This document shows, piece after piece, positions 54,493-63,674 of a stretch of DNA of 64,000 nt. The DNA is from Pseudomonadota bacterium (GTDB lineage Bacteria > Desulfobacterota > Desulfovibrionia > Desulfovibrionales > Desulfovibrionaceae): positions 15,832 through 79,831 of the forward strand of contig JAEYTO010000006.1 of NCBI GenBank assembly GCA_023433925.1, in the 5' to 3' direction. Below the pieces are notes generated by a model, which saw nothing but the letters and a program-made list of their open reading frames with translations, did not search any database and was not told the DNA's origin. Every line of letters starts with the position of its first letter. Within the stretch, counting starts at the first letter, position 1. The translations under genes were made by a program, and so were the position numbers.

Positions 54493-54794
54493 GCGTGCTG
54501 GTCCGGAGTTGCGGTGGTGGCCGATTCGAGGCCGAGCTATAGACCCGCGCGCGCCGATGCGCAAGTCTCGGCCTGGCGGACATCGGCCGCGAACCCGTGC
54601 AAGGCGGAGGCCCAGGGCATCCGCGATGGAACATGGACCGGGAGGCCCGCCGGATGCGCGGCATCCGCAGGCAAGGCTTGAGCCTTGCCCAGGCGGTGCG
54701 AGGTTGAAAAGTCGGTTCAGAGCATTTTGATTTTTAAATGGCCGCCGCGCCCCGGCTGGTGGGCGCGACGGGGCGGGCGGCAGGAGGTGCGCCG
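54493..54794. other. 302-bp intergenic region
   Basis: It contains the family B remnant at 54641-54720 and a short AT-rich stretch (AGAGCATTTTGATTTTTAAATG) that resembles one end of family A. No gene was recognised. The promoter of the Gate gene should lie near 54500-54560. Confidence 0.5.
54641..54720. repeat. dispersed repeat family B, degenerate copy 3 (opposite strand)
   Basis: On the minus strand it reads TTTCAACCTCGCACCGCC, then GCAAGGCTCAAGCCTTGC and GCGGATGCCGCGCATCCGGC, following the order of copies 1 and 2. The terminal TTTTCAACAGG arm is missing. Confidence 0.65.
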
Positions 54795-56180
54795 CTATCC
54801 GGCGGGCCGGAGCTCGTCGGCGCCCATGTCCGGGGCCGGGCCGATGATGCGGCGGTCGCCTTCGAAATCCCGGTACGGGAACCCTGGCGCGCGGAACCTG
54901 GCCGCGTCGATGCATGGCGAGCCGGGAGTCAGGTGGAAGTTCCAGGCCTGGGGAGCGGCGAGCCTCGGGTCGGCGTCGATGTTGCCCAGGCCGGGGTGGC
55001 CGCCCTCGATGTCCGAGTGCTCGGCCGTGGCGCCGTCCACGGCTCCGGCCGCGATGGACGAGAAGCCGTTGCCCCAGACGATGGAGTTGTACACGCGGGC
55101 CGCATCGTAGCCCTGGATAACCGGTCCGACGAGGGCCGTGTTGCCGGTGAGCGTGCAGTGGGTCATGATCGAGCCGGAGATCTGGACCACGGAGTCGTCG
55201 CCGGTGTTGCCCGTGAAGACGCAGTTGACGATGGACGCGCCCGAGGCGAGGACAGCGCCGCCGAACTGGCCCTGGTTGTCCAGGAACCTGCTGTTGACCA
55301 CGTGCATGGCTCCGCCGCACAAGGCCCCGCCCGCGACGCTCACGGAGTTGCGGTGGAAGGTGCAGCCCACGATGTCCAGGCGCGCCTTGCCGCTGCCACG
55401 GATGGCCCCGCCGCAGAAGCGGGCCGCGTTGTCCTGGAAGATGCTGTGGGCCACTAGCGCGCTGGCCCCGTCGCGCACGAGGATGGCCCCGCCGTCGGTG
55501 CGCGTGTTGCGCGCGAAGCCGCACCGGAGGATCACGGCCCTGGATTCGTCCAGGTCGAGCGCGCCGCCGCCGGTGGGGTAATCCACCGTGTTGTCCGCGA
55601 AGGTGCAGCCGAGCATGAGCAGGGAGGCCTGCCTGGCCGTGACGGCCGAGCATATGGAGCCTGTGTGTTCCGCGAGCGCGCAGTGCCGCAGGATGAGCCG
55701 CGCGCCTTCCACGTAGATGCCGCCCGCGCCCACGCCGGGGTACATGCCGGATCCGTCGCTGCCGTTGCGGATGATCAGGCCGTCAAGGATGACCGGCCCT
55801 TCGGTGACGTAGAAGCACAGGGTCGCTCCCCCGCCGTCGACGACCGTGGGGTTGGCGCGCAGGTCGCGTTGTGCCGGGCCAGGCTCCTGGCCGGTGAACC
55901 CGCCGTAGATGGCCACGGGCACGTCGGGGGCCAGGGTCTCGCTCAGGGCGTACACTCCATGCATGACCCAGATCTGATCGAAGGCCTGGACGACCTCCAG
56001 GGCCTCGCCGATGGTCCTGAAGGCCCGGCTCCAGCTCGTGCCGCTGCCCGATCCGCCGGCCGCCGCGTCCACGTGCCAGACCCTGGCCCAGGCCGGCTGA
56101 GTCAATCCTAGCAGGAGGGCCAAGGTCAGGGCGATCAGACCGATACGCGGCGCGGGTGGCGATTTGCACGCGAGTGGCAT
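54795..56180 (-). CDS. secreted right-handed beta-helix protein
   Basis: This 461-residue protein has a signal peptide cleaved at about residue 32 (PAWA-RVWHVDAAAGG). A parallel beta-helix follows, with many short repeats such as LILRHCALAEHTG, LLMLGCTFADNT, VILRCGFARNTR, ALVAHSIFQDNAARFCGGAIRG and LDIVGCTFHRNS. The C-terminus SPCIDAA...DFEGDRRIIGPAPDMGADEL is the choice-of-anchor/DUF1565-type ending of polymorphic outer-membrane-like proteins. It may bind or cleave polysaccharide, but no catalytic residues are evident. GGGAGCG precedes the ATG. Confidence 0.85.
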   Translation of the reverse strand: MPLACKSPPAPRIGLIALTLALLLGLTQPAWARVWHVDAAAGGSGSGTSWSRAFRTIGEALEVVQAFDQIWVMHGVYALSETLAPDVPVAIYGGFTGQEPGPAQRDLRANPTVVDGGGATLCFYVTEGPVILDGLIIRNGSDGSGMYPGVGAGGIYVEGARLILRHCALAEHTGSICSAVTARQASLLMLGCTFADNTVDYPTGGGALDLDESRAVILRCGFARNTRTDGGAILVRDGASALVAHSIFQDNAARFCGGAIRGSGKARLDIVGCTFHRNSVSVAGGALCGGAMHVVNSRFLDNQGQFGGAVLASGASIVNCVFTGNTGDDSVVQISGSIMTHCTLTGNTALVGPVIQGYDAARVYNSIVWGNGFSSIAAGAVDGATAEHSDIEGGHPGLGNIDADPRLAAPQAWNFHLTPGSPCIDAARFRAPGFPYRDFEGDRRIIGPAPDMGADELRPAG

Positions 56181-56431
56181 GATGGCGCTCCCTATGGTCG
56201 AGGATTGGCGACGCCCGTGGGCGCGAGTCTAGCGCATGGCGGCAGGGCTGGAGACTAGAGATGCGGCCCATGAGAATAAGGCTTGATCGCCATGCGCCGG
56301 AGTGTACCGGATATGGCCGGCGCGGGAACGGCCCGCCGGATGCCGCACGGAGTCGATCCGCTTCGGCCTCCGCCGGACAAGGGCGCGCCAAGTCTCTGGA
56401 TTTCGCGCCGTTTTCCCTCTACACTCGGGGC

Positions 56432-57247
56432 ATGGCCTACTTCGTCAATCTCCCCATCCGCTACATCGCCCAGGACTCCTCCTGGCTCGAACTCTTCGTG
56501 GAGCAGGGCCTGCACCCCGAGTTGGGCATCGACGCCTGGGCCATCGACGAGTTGGACGGCCGCTTCCACGACGAGATCATCCGCCGGCTGGACGAGGCCG
56601 GGCTGGCCCGCGCGGCGCACCTGCCCTTCATGGACCTGCGGCCCGGGAGCACGGACCCGCTCATCCTGACCGCCACGCGCGACAGGCTGCGGCGGGCCAT
56701 GGCCCTGGCCCGGCGCTACGGCGCGGCGCACATGGTCGGCCACAGCGGCCTGGCCCCGGGCGCGGACGAGGCCTTCACCGCCGAATGGCTCCCGCGCGTC
56801 ACGGCCACTTGGTCCATGCTCCTGCGCGAGTGGCCGGGCCACCCGCCGCTCTATCTGGAGAACATCTTCGACGCCGATCCCGGCCCGCTATGCCGGCTCG
56901 TGGATGGCCTGGGCGACCCCGAGACCGGGCTGGTCTTCGACGCCGGCCACTGGCACAGCTTCGCGGGCGGCGCGCGTCACAACGACTTGCGGCGCTGGCT
57001 GGAGGCGATCGCTCCGCGTCTGCGCCATCTGCACCTGCACGACAACAGCGGCTCGGGCGACGAGCACGTGGGCATGGGCCAGGGCATCATCCCCTGGGCC
57101 GAGCTGTTCGGCTTCCTGGAGGAGCGCGGGTTGACGCCCGGCGTGACCTTCGAGCCGCACTCGCGCGAGGACTTCGGCGGCACCCTCGAGTTCGTGGCCG
57201 CGCATCCGGAGTGGTTCGGCCGCCTGGGCGTGGCCATGCCCGGCTAG
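56432..57247 (+). CDS. TIM-barrel (AP endonuclase 2/sugar isomerase-like) protein
   Basis: The 271-residue protein has the barrel pattern with metal ligands: His in AAHLPFM and HSGLAPGA, Glu in YLENIFD, Asp and His in LVFDAGHWH, HLHDNSG, and Glu in FEPHS. This fits the xylose-isomerase-like/AP-endonuclase-2 superfamily. CbiR cobamide-remodelling enzymes belong here and are one possibility, but no cobamide genes are near and the sequence alone does not decide. The ATG at 56432 fits the barrel start. It is divergent from the beta-helix gene. Confidence 0.78.
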   Translation: MAYFVNLPIRYIAQDSSWLELFVEQGLHPELGIDAWAIDELDGRFHDEIIRRLDEAGLARAAHLPFMDLRPGSTDPLILTATRDRLRRAMALARRYGAAHMVGHSGLAPGADEAFTAEWLPRVTATWSMLLREWPGHPPLYLENIFDADPGPLCRLVDGLGDPETGLVFDAGHWHSFAGGARHNDLRRWLEAIAPRLRHLHLHDNSGSGDEHVGMGQGIIPWAELFGFLEERGLTPGVTFEPHSREDFGGTLEFVAAHPEWFGRLGVAMPG

Positions 57248-57362
57248 AGCCATTTGCAAATAAAATGCGGGTTCCAAGGGCCCGTGGCCCTTGGTGGGTG
57301 GGGTCTGGGGAGGGCAAAGCCCTTCCCAGTCATCTGCAAGTTGTATATGGCCCCGCCCCGCT
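57248..57362. repeat. imperfect repeat related to family C
   Basis: On the minus strand the stretch CCAAGGGCCACGGGCCCTTGG, followed by AACCCGCATTTTATTTGC, resembles the family C core CCAAGGGGGCGCGGGCCCCC and AACCCCGTTTTTT. It also contains a GGGAAGGGC/GCCCTCCC hairpin. It directly follows the TIM-barrel stop and could end its transcript. Confidence 0.5.
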
Positions 57363-57880
57363 CTAGATCCTGGTCGGGCCGCTGCGGGCGAGGCGCTTTC
57401 CGCCGGACGGCTCGGCGTTCTTCCAGCCCGCGCCCTCCCATGAATGATATCCGGAGCCGATGTTCCCGCCTGCTCGTTGGATGCATTGAAAATGACCGGC
57501 GGCCCTCACGCCGGCAGGCTTCAAGGCGGGCGAGGAAGCACGCGGCTCAAGGTCCGTGCCGCCGCGACCGTCCTTTCCCATCGGCCGCCGAGGACTCGCT
57601 GGGGGGTTTTCGCATGCGCCGCTGGCTGGACGGTCATGCGTTTGCGGGGCATTGCGTTTGCATTCTCCAGGGTTGGCTGCTGTCCGCGCCTTCGCCGCCA
57701 CGCGCCAACGGATGACCGTCGCTCACGGAGGCTTGCGCGCCAAGGGCTGGCGGGGAGCGGAAAAATCTTGACCTGCGGGCTGGCCAGGAACAAGGAAAGT
57801 TGTGCTCGGACATGGGGTGTCGGGTGCGCAATCCATGTCCTCCAGCTACGCTTTTTTGCGCACATCGAGGTGGTTACGTC
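57363..57880. other. intergenic region upstream of opgG
   Basis: About 520 bp of GC-rich sequence with no frame that has a ribosome site or a recognisable product. The last 100 bp, with CGAGGTGG just before ATG 57881, should hold the promoter of the opg operon. Confidence 0.5.
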
Positions 57881-59488
57881 ATGCGTCTGCTCCGCTTGCC
57901 AGCCCAAGATGCCGTGAAACGACTGTCGTTCTGCCTTGAAGCGTTCGGCCTGGCCTTGCTGCTCCTGGTCCTGCTGCCCGGTGACGTGGCCCCGGCCAAG
58001 CCGGCCGACGGCCAGGAGGCGGGCTTCTCCTTCGAGTCCGTGGAGGCGCGCGCCCTGGCCCTGGCCGTGGCTCCATACGAGGATCCCTCCGGGCAGATTC
58101 CCGGCTTCCTGCTCAAGATCGGCTACGACGATTGGCGCGACATCCGCTTCCGGCCGCAGAAGTCCCTGTGGCGCGGCGAAGGCTTGCCCTTCGAGCTTCA
58201 GTTCTTCCATCCCGGCCTGTACTACGACCGCCCCGTGAGCGTGAGCGTGGTGGACAAAGGCCGCGCCGAGCGCGTGGGCTTCGACACGGACATGTTCGAT
58301 TACGGCCGCAACGGGTTTGCCTCGGACATCCAGCCCAGCATGGGCTTTGCCGGCTTTCGCGCGCACTTCAACCTGAACCGGCCCGGCTACAAGGACGAGT
58401 TCCTCGTCTTCCTGGGCGCGAGCTACCTGCGCGCCGTGGCCAAGGATCAGGTCTACGGCCTGTCGGCCCGCGGCCTGGCCGTGGACACGGCCTCGCCCAA
58501 GGGCGAGGAGTTTCCCTGGTTCCGCGAGTTCTGGATCGTCAAGCCGGCGCCGGGCGACACGCAGCTCACGGTCTACGCCCTGCTGGACAGCCCGAGCGTC
58601 ACCGGCGCATTCCGTTTCGTGGCCGGGCCCGGAGAGGCCACGCAGATCGCGGTGAAGAGCGTGCTCTACCTGCGCAAGCCCGTGGACAAGCTGGGCATCG
58701 CCCCGCTCACGAGCATGTACTTTTTCGGCGAGAACTCCAGACCCTACGCATTGGACGACTTCCGGCCCGAAGTGCACGACTCCGACGGCCTGCAAGCCCA
58801 CTTCTCGTCGGGCGAATGGCTGTTCAGGCCCATCAAGAATCCGGGGAACCTGACCATCTCCTCCTTCGATGCCCCGTCCATCAGGGGCTTCGGCCTGCTC
58901 CAGCGCGACAGGGATTTCAGCTCCTATCAGGATCTGGAGGTGCGCTACGAGAGGCGGCCGAGCCTGTGGATCACTCCCCAGGGCGACTGGGGACAAGGGC
59001 GGCTGGAGCTTGTGGAGATTCCGACGCCCAACGAGATGAACGACAACATCGTGGCCTACTGGGTGCCGGACAGGCTGCCCAAGCCCGGCGTGCCCATGGC
59101 CTTCGACTATGTCATGAGCTGGCAAACGGGCGAGGGGCACGCGCCGGCTTCGGGCCATGCCGCGGCCACGCGCACGGGCCTGGGCGGCCGGGAAGGCAGC
59201 CGGCGCTTCGTGGTGGACTTCCATGGCGGCCGCCTGGCGGACCTGCCGGCCGACGCGCCGGTCATGGCCGTGGTCAGCGTGGGCGACGGCGCCAAGCTCC
59301 TGGAGCAGCAGGTTCAGAAGAACCCCGTCACGGATGGCTGGCGTCTGTCCTTCCTCGTGCTGCCCGACCAGGCCTCGGCCCTGGGCAAGGTGCTCGCCGA
59401 GCGGCGTCAGCCCGTGGAGCTGCGCGCCTTTCTCCAGCATGGCAATGACGTGCTCACGGAGACATGGAGCTATTCCTTCAGGCCCTAG
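57881..59488 (+). CDS. opgG: periplasmic glucan biosynthesis protein OpgG
   Basis: The 535-residue protein has an atypically long N-terminal hydrophobic signal (about 18-42) and then the OpgG/MdoG family body: FSFESVEARALALAVAPY, YDDWRDIRFRPQKSLW, QFFHPGLYYDRPV, FGENSRPYALDDFRPEVHDSDGL and RQPVELRAFLQHGNDVLTETWSY. OpgG works in the periplasm on osmoregulated beta-glucan backbones, shaping the polymer made by OpgH. It is followed after 3 bp by a small gene and then opgH, as one operon. Confidence 0.93.
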   Translation: MRLLRLPAQDAVKRLSFCLEAFGLALLLLVLLPGDVAPAKPADGQEAGFSFESVEARALALAVAPYEDPSGQIPGFLLKIGYDDWRDIRFRPQKSLWRGEGLPFELQFFHPGLYYDRPVSVSVVDKGRAERVGFDTDMFDYGRNGFASDIQPSMGFAGFRAHFNLNRPGYKDEFLVFLGASYLRAVAKDQVYGLSARGLAVDTASPKGEEFPWFREFWIVKPAPGDTQLTVYALLDSPSVTGAFRFVAGPGEATQIAVKSVLYLRKPVDKLGIAPLTSMYFFGENSRPYALDDFRPEVHDSDGLQAHFSSGEWLFRPIKNPGNLTISSFDAPSIRGFGLLQRDRDFSSYQDLEVRYERRPSLWITPQGDWGQGRLELVEIPTPNEMNDNIVAYWVPDRLPKPGVPMAFDYVMSWQTGEGHAPASGHAAATRTGLGGREGSRRFVVDFHGGRLADLPADAPVMAVVSVGDGAKLLEQQVQKNPVTDGWRLSFLVLPDQASALGKVLAERRQPVELRAFLQHGNDVLTETWSYSFRP

Positions 59489-59491
59489 CGC

Positions 59492-59938
59492 ATGATACGC
59501 ACGCCAAACGATAACTCCGGGCAGGGCGACGCCGAGGCCCTGGAAGCCGCCGGCCGCCGCGTGCTGGCCTACGTGCGGCTCCTGCCCATGGCCGAGGAGC
59601 GCAGGCTCGGGCTGGCCCTGGAGGTCGTGCGCCGCCTGCCGGGCGAAGGGCTCGCGGCCGGAACGGCCCCTGCCAGGGCCATGGCCATCCTGCGCGGGCT
59701 CCTGGCGGACACCGGCTGTCCGCCCGTATCGGTCGCGCCGCCGCTTCCGGCGCTCGATCGTGGGCACATGGTCCCGGAGGAGATGGACCGACGGCCCTGG
59801 CTGACCGCGGCCGTGCGCCTGGCCCAGGGCTATGGCCGGCTGTCGGGCCGCGTGGCCGTGCTCCGCCCCCGCGTGCTCCTGCCCGCGCTGCTCGCCGTGC
59901 TGGCCTTCCTGCACCTTCTGGCCCCGGCCCTGGAATGA
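59492..59938 (+). CDS. small membrane-anchored protein between opgG and opgH
   Basis: This 148-residue protein has a soluble N-terminal part with two helical regions (MAEERRLGLALEVVRRLPGEG; MVPEEMDRRPWLTAAVRLAQGYGRLSG) and one C-terminal membrane segment (RVLLPALLAVLAFLHLLAPAL). It starts 3 bp after opgG and overlaps opgH by four bases. The downstream OpgH lacks the long cytoplasmic N-terminus of the E. coli protein, so this product might supply a similar regulatory role. That is inference; no homology was recognised. Confidence 0.75.
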   Translation: MIRTPNDNSGQGDAEALEAAGRRVLAYVRLLPMAEERRLGLALEVVRRLPGEGLAAGTAPARAMAILRGLLADTGCPPVSVAPPLPALDRGHMVPEEMDRRPWLTAAVRLAQGYGRLSGRVAVLRPRVLLPALLAVLAFLHLLAPALE

Positions 59939-62055
59939 TTCCCCGCAAGGCAGTCCTCCAGCGCGAGTTCCTCAACGAGCCCTGGGGCAAGGTGGCCCAG
60001 CGGCGCAGGATGCTCCTGCTCCTGCTCGTGCTCGGGCCCACGACGGCGGCGGGCCTGACCATGGCCTCGGCGTTGCCGACCGGCGGCCGCGCGCCCCTGG
60101 AGGCCGTGCTGGCCGTGGTTTTCTCGGTGCTCTTCGCCTGGATCTCCATCGGATTCTGGACGAGCCTGGCCGGCTTCCTCGTCCTCCTGCGCCGCTTCGA
60201 CCGCTATTCCGTGGCCAGCGTGCGCGAGCGCGACGCGCCCGTGCGCGAGGACGTGCGCACGGCCATCCTCTTCCCGGTCTGCAATGAGGACATGGACCGC
60301 GTGCTGGCCGGGCTGGCCGCCACGTACCGCTCCCTTGAGTCCACGGGCAGGCTGCACGCCTTCGACTTCCACATCCTGAGCGACACGGCCGACCCGGACG
60401 CCGGGGGCGAGGAGGAGCTGGCTTGGCGGCGCGTGTGCGATCTGCTCGGCGGCCACGGCCGCGTCTTCTATCGCCGCCGGCGCGTGAACCAGAAGCGCAA
60501 GAGCGGCAACGTGGCCGACTTCTGCCGCCGCTTCGGCCGGCGCTATACGTACATGGCCGTGTTCGATGCGGACAGCGTCATGCGCGGGTCCACCCTCACG
60601 CGCATGGTCGCGATCATGGAGCGCAGGCGCAACGTGGGCATCCTCCAGAGCGTGCCCGCGTCCTTCGGCCGCGAGACGCTCGTGGCCCGCGCGAGCCAGT
60701 TCGCCGGCCGCGTCTACGGCCCACTCTTCGCCGCCGGGCTGCACTGCTGGCAGCTCGGCGACGCGCCCTTCTGGGGCCACAACGCCCTCATCCGCGTGCG
60801 GCCGTTCATGCGCCATTGCGCCCTGCCCAGGCTGCCGGGCAAGCCGCCCCTGGGCGGCGACATCCTGAGCCATGATTTCGTGGAGGCCGCGCTCATGCGC
60901 CGCGCCGGCTGGTCGGTCTGGCTGGCCTACGACCTGCCGGGCAGCTACGAGGAACTTCCGCCCACGCTCCTGGATGAGCTCAAACGCGACCGGCGCTGGT
61001 GCGTGGGCAACCTCCAGCACCTGCGCCTGGTCTTCACCCGCGGCATCTTCCCGGCCCACCGCGCCCTGTTCCTCAACGGCGTCATGTCCTACGGCTCGGC
61101 CCTGCTCTGGTTCGTATTCCTGGCCCTGTCCACGGCCGAGGCCATCACGCGCTCCATCAGGGAGCCTGTCTACTTCACGGGCGCGCGCACGCTCTTCCCG
61201 GACTGGCCGGTCTGGGAGCCCTTGTGGGCGCTGCTCCTCCTGGCCGGCACGGGCACGCTGCTCTTCCTGCCCAAGCTCCTGGCCCTGGCCCTCGTGGCCC
61301 TACGCGGAGAGTCCCGGCTCTTCGGCGGCCCGCTGCGCCTGGCGGCCAGCGCCCTGGCCGAGGTGCTCCTGTCCACGCTGCTCGCACCCGTGCGCATGCA
61401 CTTCCACAGCCGCTTCGTGTTCCTGACCCTGCTCGGAAGGCAAGTGGGCTGGGGCGGCCAGACCCGCGACGACCGAGGCACGGCCTGGTCCGAGGCCCTG
61501 CGCTTCCACGGCCTGTCCAGCCTCCTGGGCCTGGTCTGGGGCTCGGCGCTGCTGCTCTACAGTCCCGCGTTCCTGCCCTGGATCAGCCCCATCATCGTTT
61601 CCCTGGTGCTCTCGGCCCCCTTGTCAGTGTTCACGAGCCGGCGCACGGCGGGGCTCGCCGCCCGCCGGCTGGGGCTGTTCCTGATCCCGGAGGAGACCTC
61701 TCCGCCGCCGGAGATCGCCGGTGTGGAGGAGCACCGGGAGCGCCTGGCCCATGCGCGCGCCAGCCACCCGGCCGCGCGCGTGCGCGGCTTCGCCCGCGTC
61801 GTGCTCGACCCCGGCGCCCTGGGCCTGCATCTGGCCCTGCTGCGCGGCCCCAGACGGCTGGCGCCGGAAGTGGCCGCCCGGCGGGACAGGCTCCTGGCCA
61901 AGGCCCTGGAGCGCGGCCCCGAGGCCCTGAGCGGCCGCGAGAAGAAGGAGCTGCTCCAGGATCCCGCCCGCCTGGCCGAGCTGCACCGCCGCGTGTGGGA
62001 CCTGCCGGCCTGGAGCGCCAATCCATGGTCGTGGCTGTTGGCGGAGCTTGGCTAG
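59935..62055 (+). CDS. opgH: glucan biosynthesis glucosyltransferase OpgH
   Basis: The 706-residue inner-membrane GT2 enzyme makes the beta-1,2-linked backbone of periplasmic glucans from UDP-glucose. It has GT2 motifs ILFPVCNEDMDRV, FDADSVM, SHDFVEAALMRRAGW and the KRDRRWCVGN (QxxRW-like) box, flanked by about eight membrane helices. It begins right at the first membrane helix (RRRMLLLLLVLG). E. coli OpgH has about 130 extra N-terminal residues, so this one is short at that end. Coupled to the upstream small gene by ATGA overlap. Confidence 0.94.
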   Translation: MIPRKAVLQREFLNEPWGKVAQRRRMLLLLLVLGPTTAAGLTMASALPTGGRAPLEAVLAVVFSVLFAWISIGFWTSLAGFLVLLRRFDRYSVASVRERDAPVREDVRTAILFPVCNEDMDRVLAGLAATYRSLESTGRLHAFDFHILSDTADPDAGGEEELAWRRVCDLLGGHGRVFYRRRRVNQKRKSGNVADFCRRFGRRYTYMAVFDADSVMRGSTLTRMVAIMERRRNVGILQSVPASFGRETLVARASQFAGRVYGPLFAAGLHCWQLGDAPFWGHNALIRVRPFMRHCALPRLPGKPPLGGDILSHDFVEAALMRRAGWSVWLAYDLPGSYEELPPTLLDELKRDRRWCVGNLQHLRLVFTRGIFPAHRALFLNGVMSYGSALLWFVFLALSTAEAITRSIREPVYFTGARTLFPDWPVWEPLWALLLLAGTGTLLFLPKLLALALVALRGESRLFGGPLRLAASALAEVLLSTLLAPVRMHFHSRFVFLTLLGRQVGWGGQTRDDRGTAWSEALRFHGLSSLLGLVWGSALLLYSPAFLPWISPIIVSLVLSAPLSVFTSRRTAGLAARRLGLFLIPEETSPPPEIAGVEEHRERLAHARASHPAARVRGFARVVLDPGALGLHLALLRGPRRLAPEVAARRDRLLAKALERGPEALSGREKKELLQDPARLAELHRRVWDLPAWSANPWSWLLAELG

Positions 62056-62211
62056 GGCCTTGCGGACGGCTGACAGGAAGGGGGGCCTCACGCCGAGGCG
62101 GCCATCTCGATCAGTTACATGGCGTGGATCACTTTTTCCTTCCATTACCGTCAATGCCATGTATAATGGGCTATACTCGGCTTGTGAACCGTTGACATGG
62201 AGAAGCTCATC

Positions 62212-62415
62212 ATGGCCAAGCGAGAAGTCGTGACTGTGGAATGCCCGGTCTGCAAGGGCGCTGGCGCGCAGGAAGGCCGCGATTGCCCCGAGTGCGGCGG
62301 CAAGAAGGTGGTCAACCGCGTGTACTGCTGGACCTGCGGCAAGCACAGCCGGAAGATCGATCTGGAGAAGTGCGACTTCTGCGACGATACCGGCCACGCG
62401 AGGGCCATGGATTAA
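62212..62415 (+). CDS. small four-CxxC zinc-ribbon protein
   Basis: The 67-residue protein contains CPVC, CPEC, CWTC and CDFC pairs with DnaJ-like CxxCxGxG spacing (CPVCKGAGA, CDFCDDTGHA), so it should bind two zinc ions. The role is not recognised; DnaJ-type zinc fingers bind unfolded protein or partner proteins. GGAG precedes ATG 62212; an in-frame ATG at 62197 would add five residues. Confidence 0.78.
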   Translation: MAKREVVTVECPVCKGAGAQEGRDCPECGGKKVVNRVYCWTCGKHSRKIDLEKCDFCDDTGHARAMD

Positions 62416-62672
62416 CGACGTCGGGGCCCCGCATGCATGGCGGCGGATGGCGGCGCCTGCGCCTGGCCGCGCCAACGGGTTGTCACACAGACTGCTTCGT
62501 GCGATATGCCGCCCCGGCAATTTGTCGGTGCGCGGCCCGCCGTGCACGGCGCGGCGAGTGCTCCGCACACGGCGGGCCTTTGCGCCGGGAGGGCGCGGCG
62601 GATGGATGCGGGCCGGAACTCATCGGCGGCCCGCGCTCAGGCCTTGGGGGATGACGGACGCGGGGGAACAGG

Positions 62673-63167
62673 ATGGAAGGCAAGCGAGTTTCGGAGAGCG
62701 CCACGGTCATGTCGCAGCGCATGTTCCCGCAGGACGCCAACCCCGCCGGAAACGTCCACGGCGGCGTGATCCTGCGCTACATCGACCTTGCGGGCGCCAC
62801 GGCGGCCATGCGCCACTGCCGCACCGCCGTGGTCACCAAATCCATCGACCGCATGGAGTTTCGCGCGCCGGCCAAGGTGGGCGAGCTCATGACCTTCAAG
62901 GCCAGCGTGAACATGGTCGGCTCCACGTCCATGGAGGTGGGCGTGCGCGTGGAGTCCGAGGACCTGCTCACCGGAGAGGTGCGCCACACGGCCTCGGCCT
63001 ACCTGACGTTCGTGGCCATGGGCCGGGACGGCAAGCCCGTGTCCATGCCGCGGCTCGTGCTGGAGACCGAGGCGGAGAAGCGCCGCAACAGCGAGGCCCT
63101 GGAGCGCCGCGAGACGCGGCGCCAGGAGCGCGCCAGAGAGAGCGCCAGCCAGAGCGGCAAGGGCTAG
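62673..63167 (+). CDS. hotdog-fold acyl-CoA thioesterase
   Basis: The 164-residue protein has the YciA/BACH-like pattern: MFPQDANPAGNVHGGVILRYIDLAGATAA (catalytic Asn/His-GG loop near residues 22-32) and VTKSIDRMEFRAPAKVGELMTFKASV. A charged C-terminal helix (about 135-164) follows. It hydrolyses acyl-CoA in the cytoplasm; chain-length preference is unknown. The start at 62673 follows GGGGGAACAGG. Confidence 0.9.
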   Translation: MEGKRVSESATVMSQRMFPQDANPAGNVHGGVILRYIDLAGATAAMRHCRTAVVTKSIDRMEFRAPAKVGELMTFKASVNMVGSTSMEVGVRVESEDLLTGEVRHTASAYLTFVAMGRDGKPVSMPRLVLETEAEKRRNSEALERRETRRQERARESASQSGKG

Positions 63168-63211
63168 GCGCGGGTTCGCATCCCCGCGCGGCAGCCGCAA
63201 GGGAGGCCGGC

Positions 63212-63286
63212 ATGAAATCGACCATGGCTCAACTCCGTCTTGGCAAGAGCTTCCTGGCCCTGGCCGGCCGCAAGGCCGCGGCTTGA
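63212..63286 (+). CDS. possible 24-residue small protein
   Basis: ATG 63212 lies 5 nt after AAGGGAGG, a very good ribosome site. It encodes MKSTMAQLRLGKSFLALAGR followed by four residues, a basic, amphipathic peptide. It sits 44 bp after the thioesterase gene and 4 bp before the next gene, so it may be a leader peptide or small protein. No homology is known to me. Confidence 0.4.
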   Translation: MKSTMAQLRLGKSFLALAGRKAAA

Positions 63287-63290
63287 TCCG

Positions 63291-63674
63291 ATGACAGCCA
63301 TGACTTTCCCGCCAGCCTTCGCCCCACGCAATTCCCCAGCCGCGCACGAGACGGCCCTGCGCCGGACCGTGCTGGCCTGCTACCTGCTCTACGCCCTGAC
63401 GCCCCTGGCCTGCGTGGCCGGAATCGCCGCCGCCGTCCTGGGTTTCATGAAGCGCCGTCAGGCCACGGGCACTTGGCTGGACAGCCACTTCCGCTGGCAG
63501 CTTGCGACCTTCTGGGGGTCGGCCGCCGCCCTGCTCGCCTGGTCCTTCACCTACCGCCTGCCTCTTGGCGAGCTGATCGGTCCGGCCTGGGCCTTGTGGC
63601 TCGGCTTCCGCGTGATCTGGGGTTTCCGGTCCGCCTGGCGCTTCCAGCCCGTCGCCAAGCCCTGGCGGATGTAG
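63291..63674 (+). CDS. small membrane protein (DUF4870-like)
   Basis: This 127-residue protein has three hydrophobic segments (about 28-50, 72-90, 92-110), with a GTWLDSHFRWQLATFWG motif between the first and second. This resembles the small Tic20/DUF4870-type membrane family with HxxWQ-like spacing. Function unknown. It follows the putative 24-residue gene by 4 bp. Confidence 0.75.
   Translation: MTAMTFPPAFAPRNSPAAHETALRRTVLACYLLYALTPLACVAGIAAAVLGFMKRRQATGTWLDSHFRWQLATFWGSAAALLAWSFTYRLPLGELIGPAWALWLGFRVIWGFRSAWRFQPVAKPWRM

Noticed and set aside
57444..57917. Plus-strand open frame upstream of opgG
   Set aside because: No ribosome site, low-complexity translation, and it runs into opgG in a different frame.
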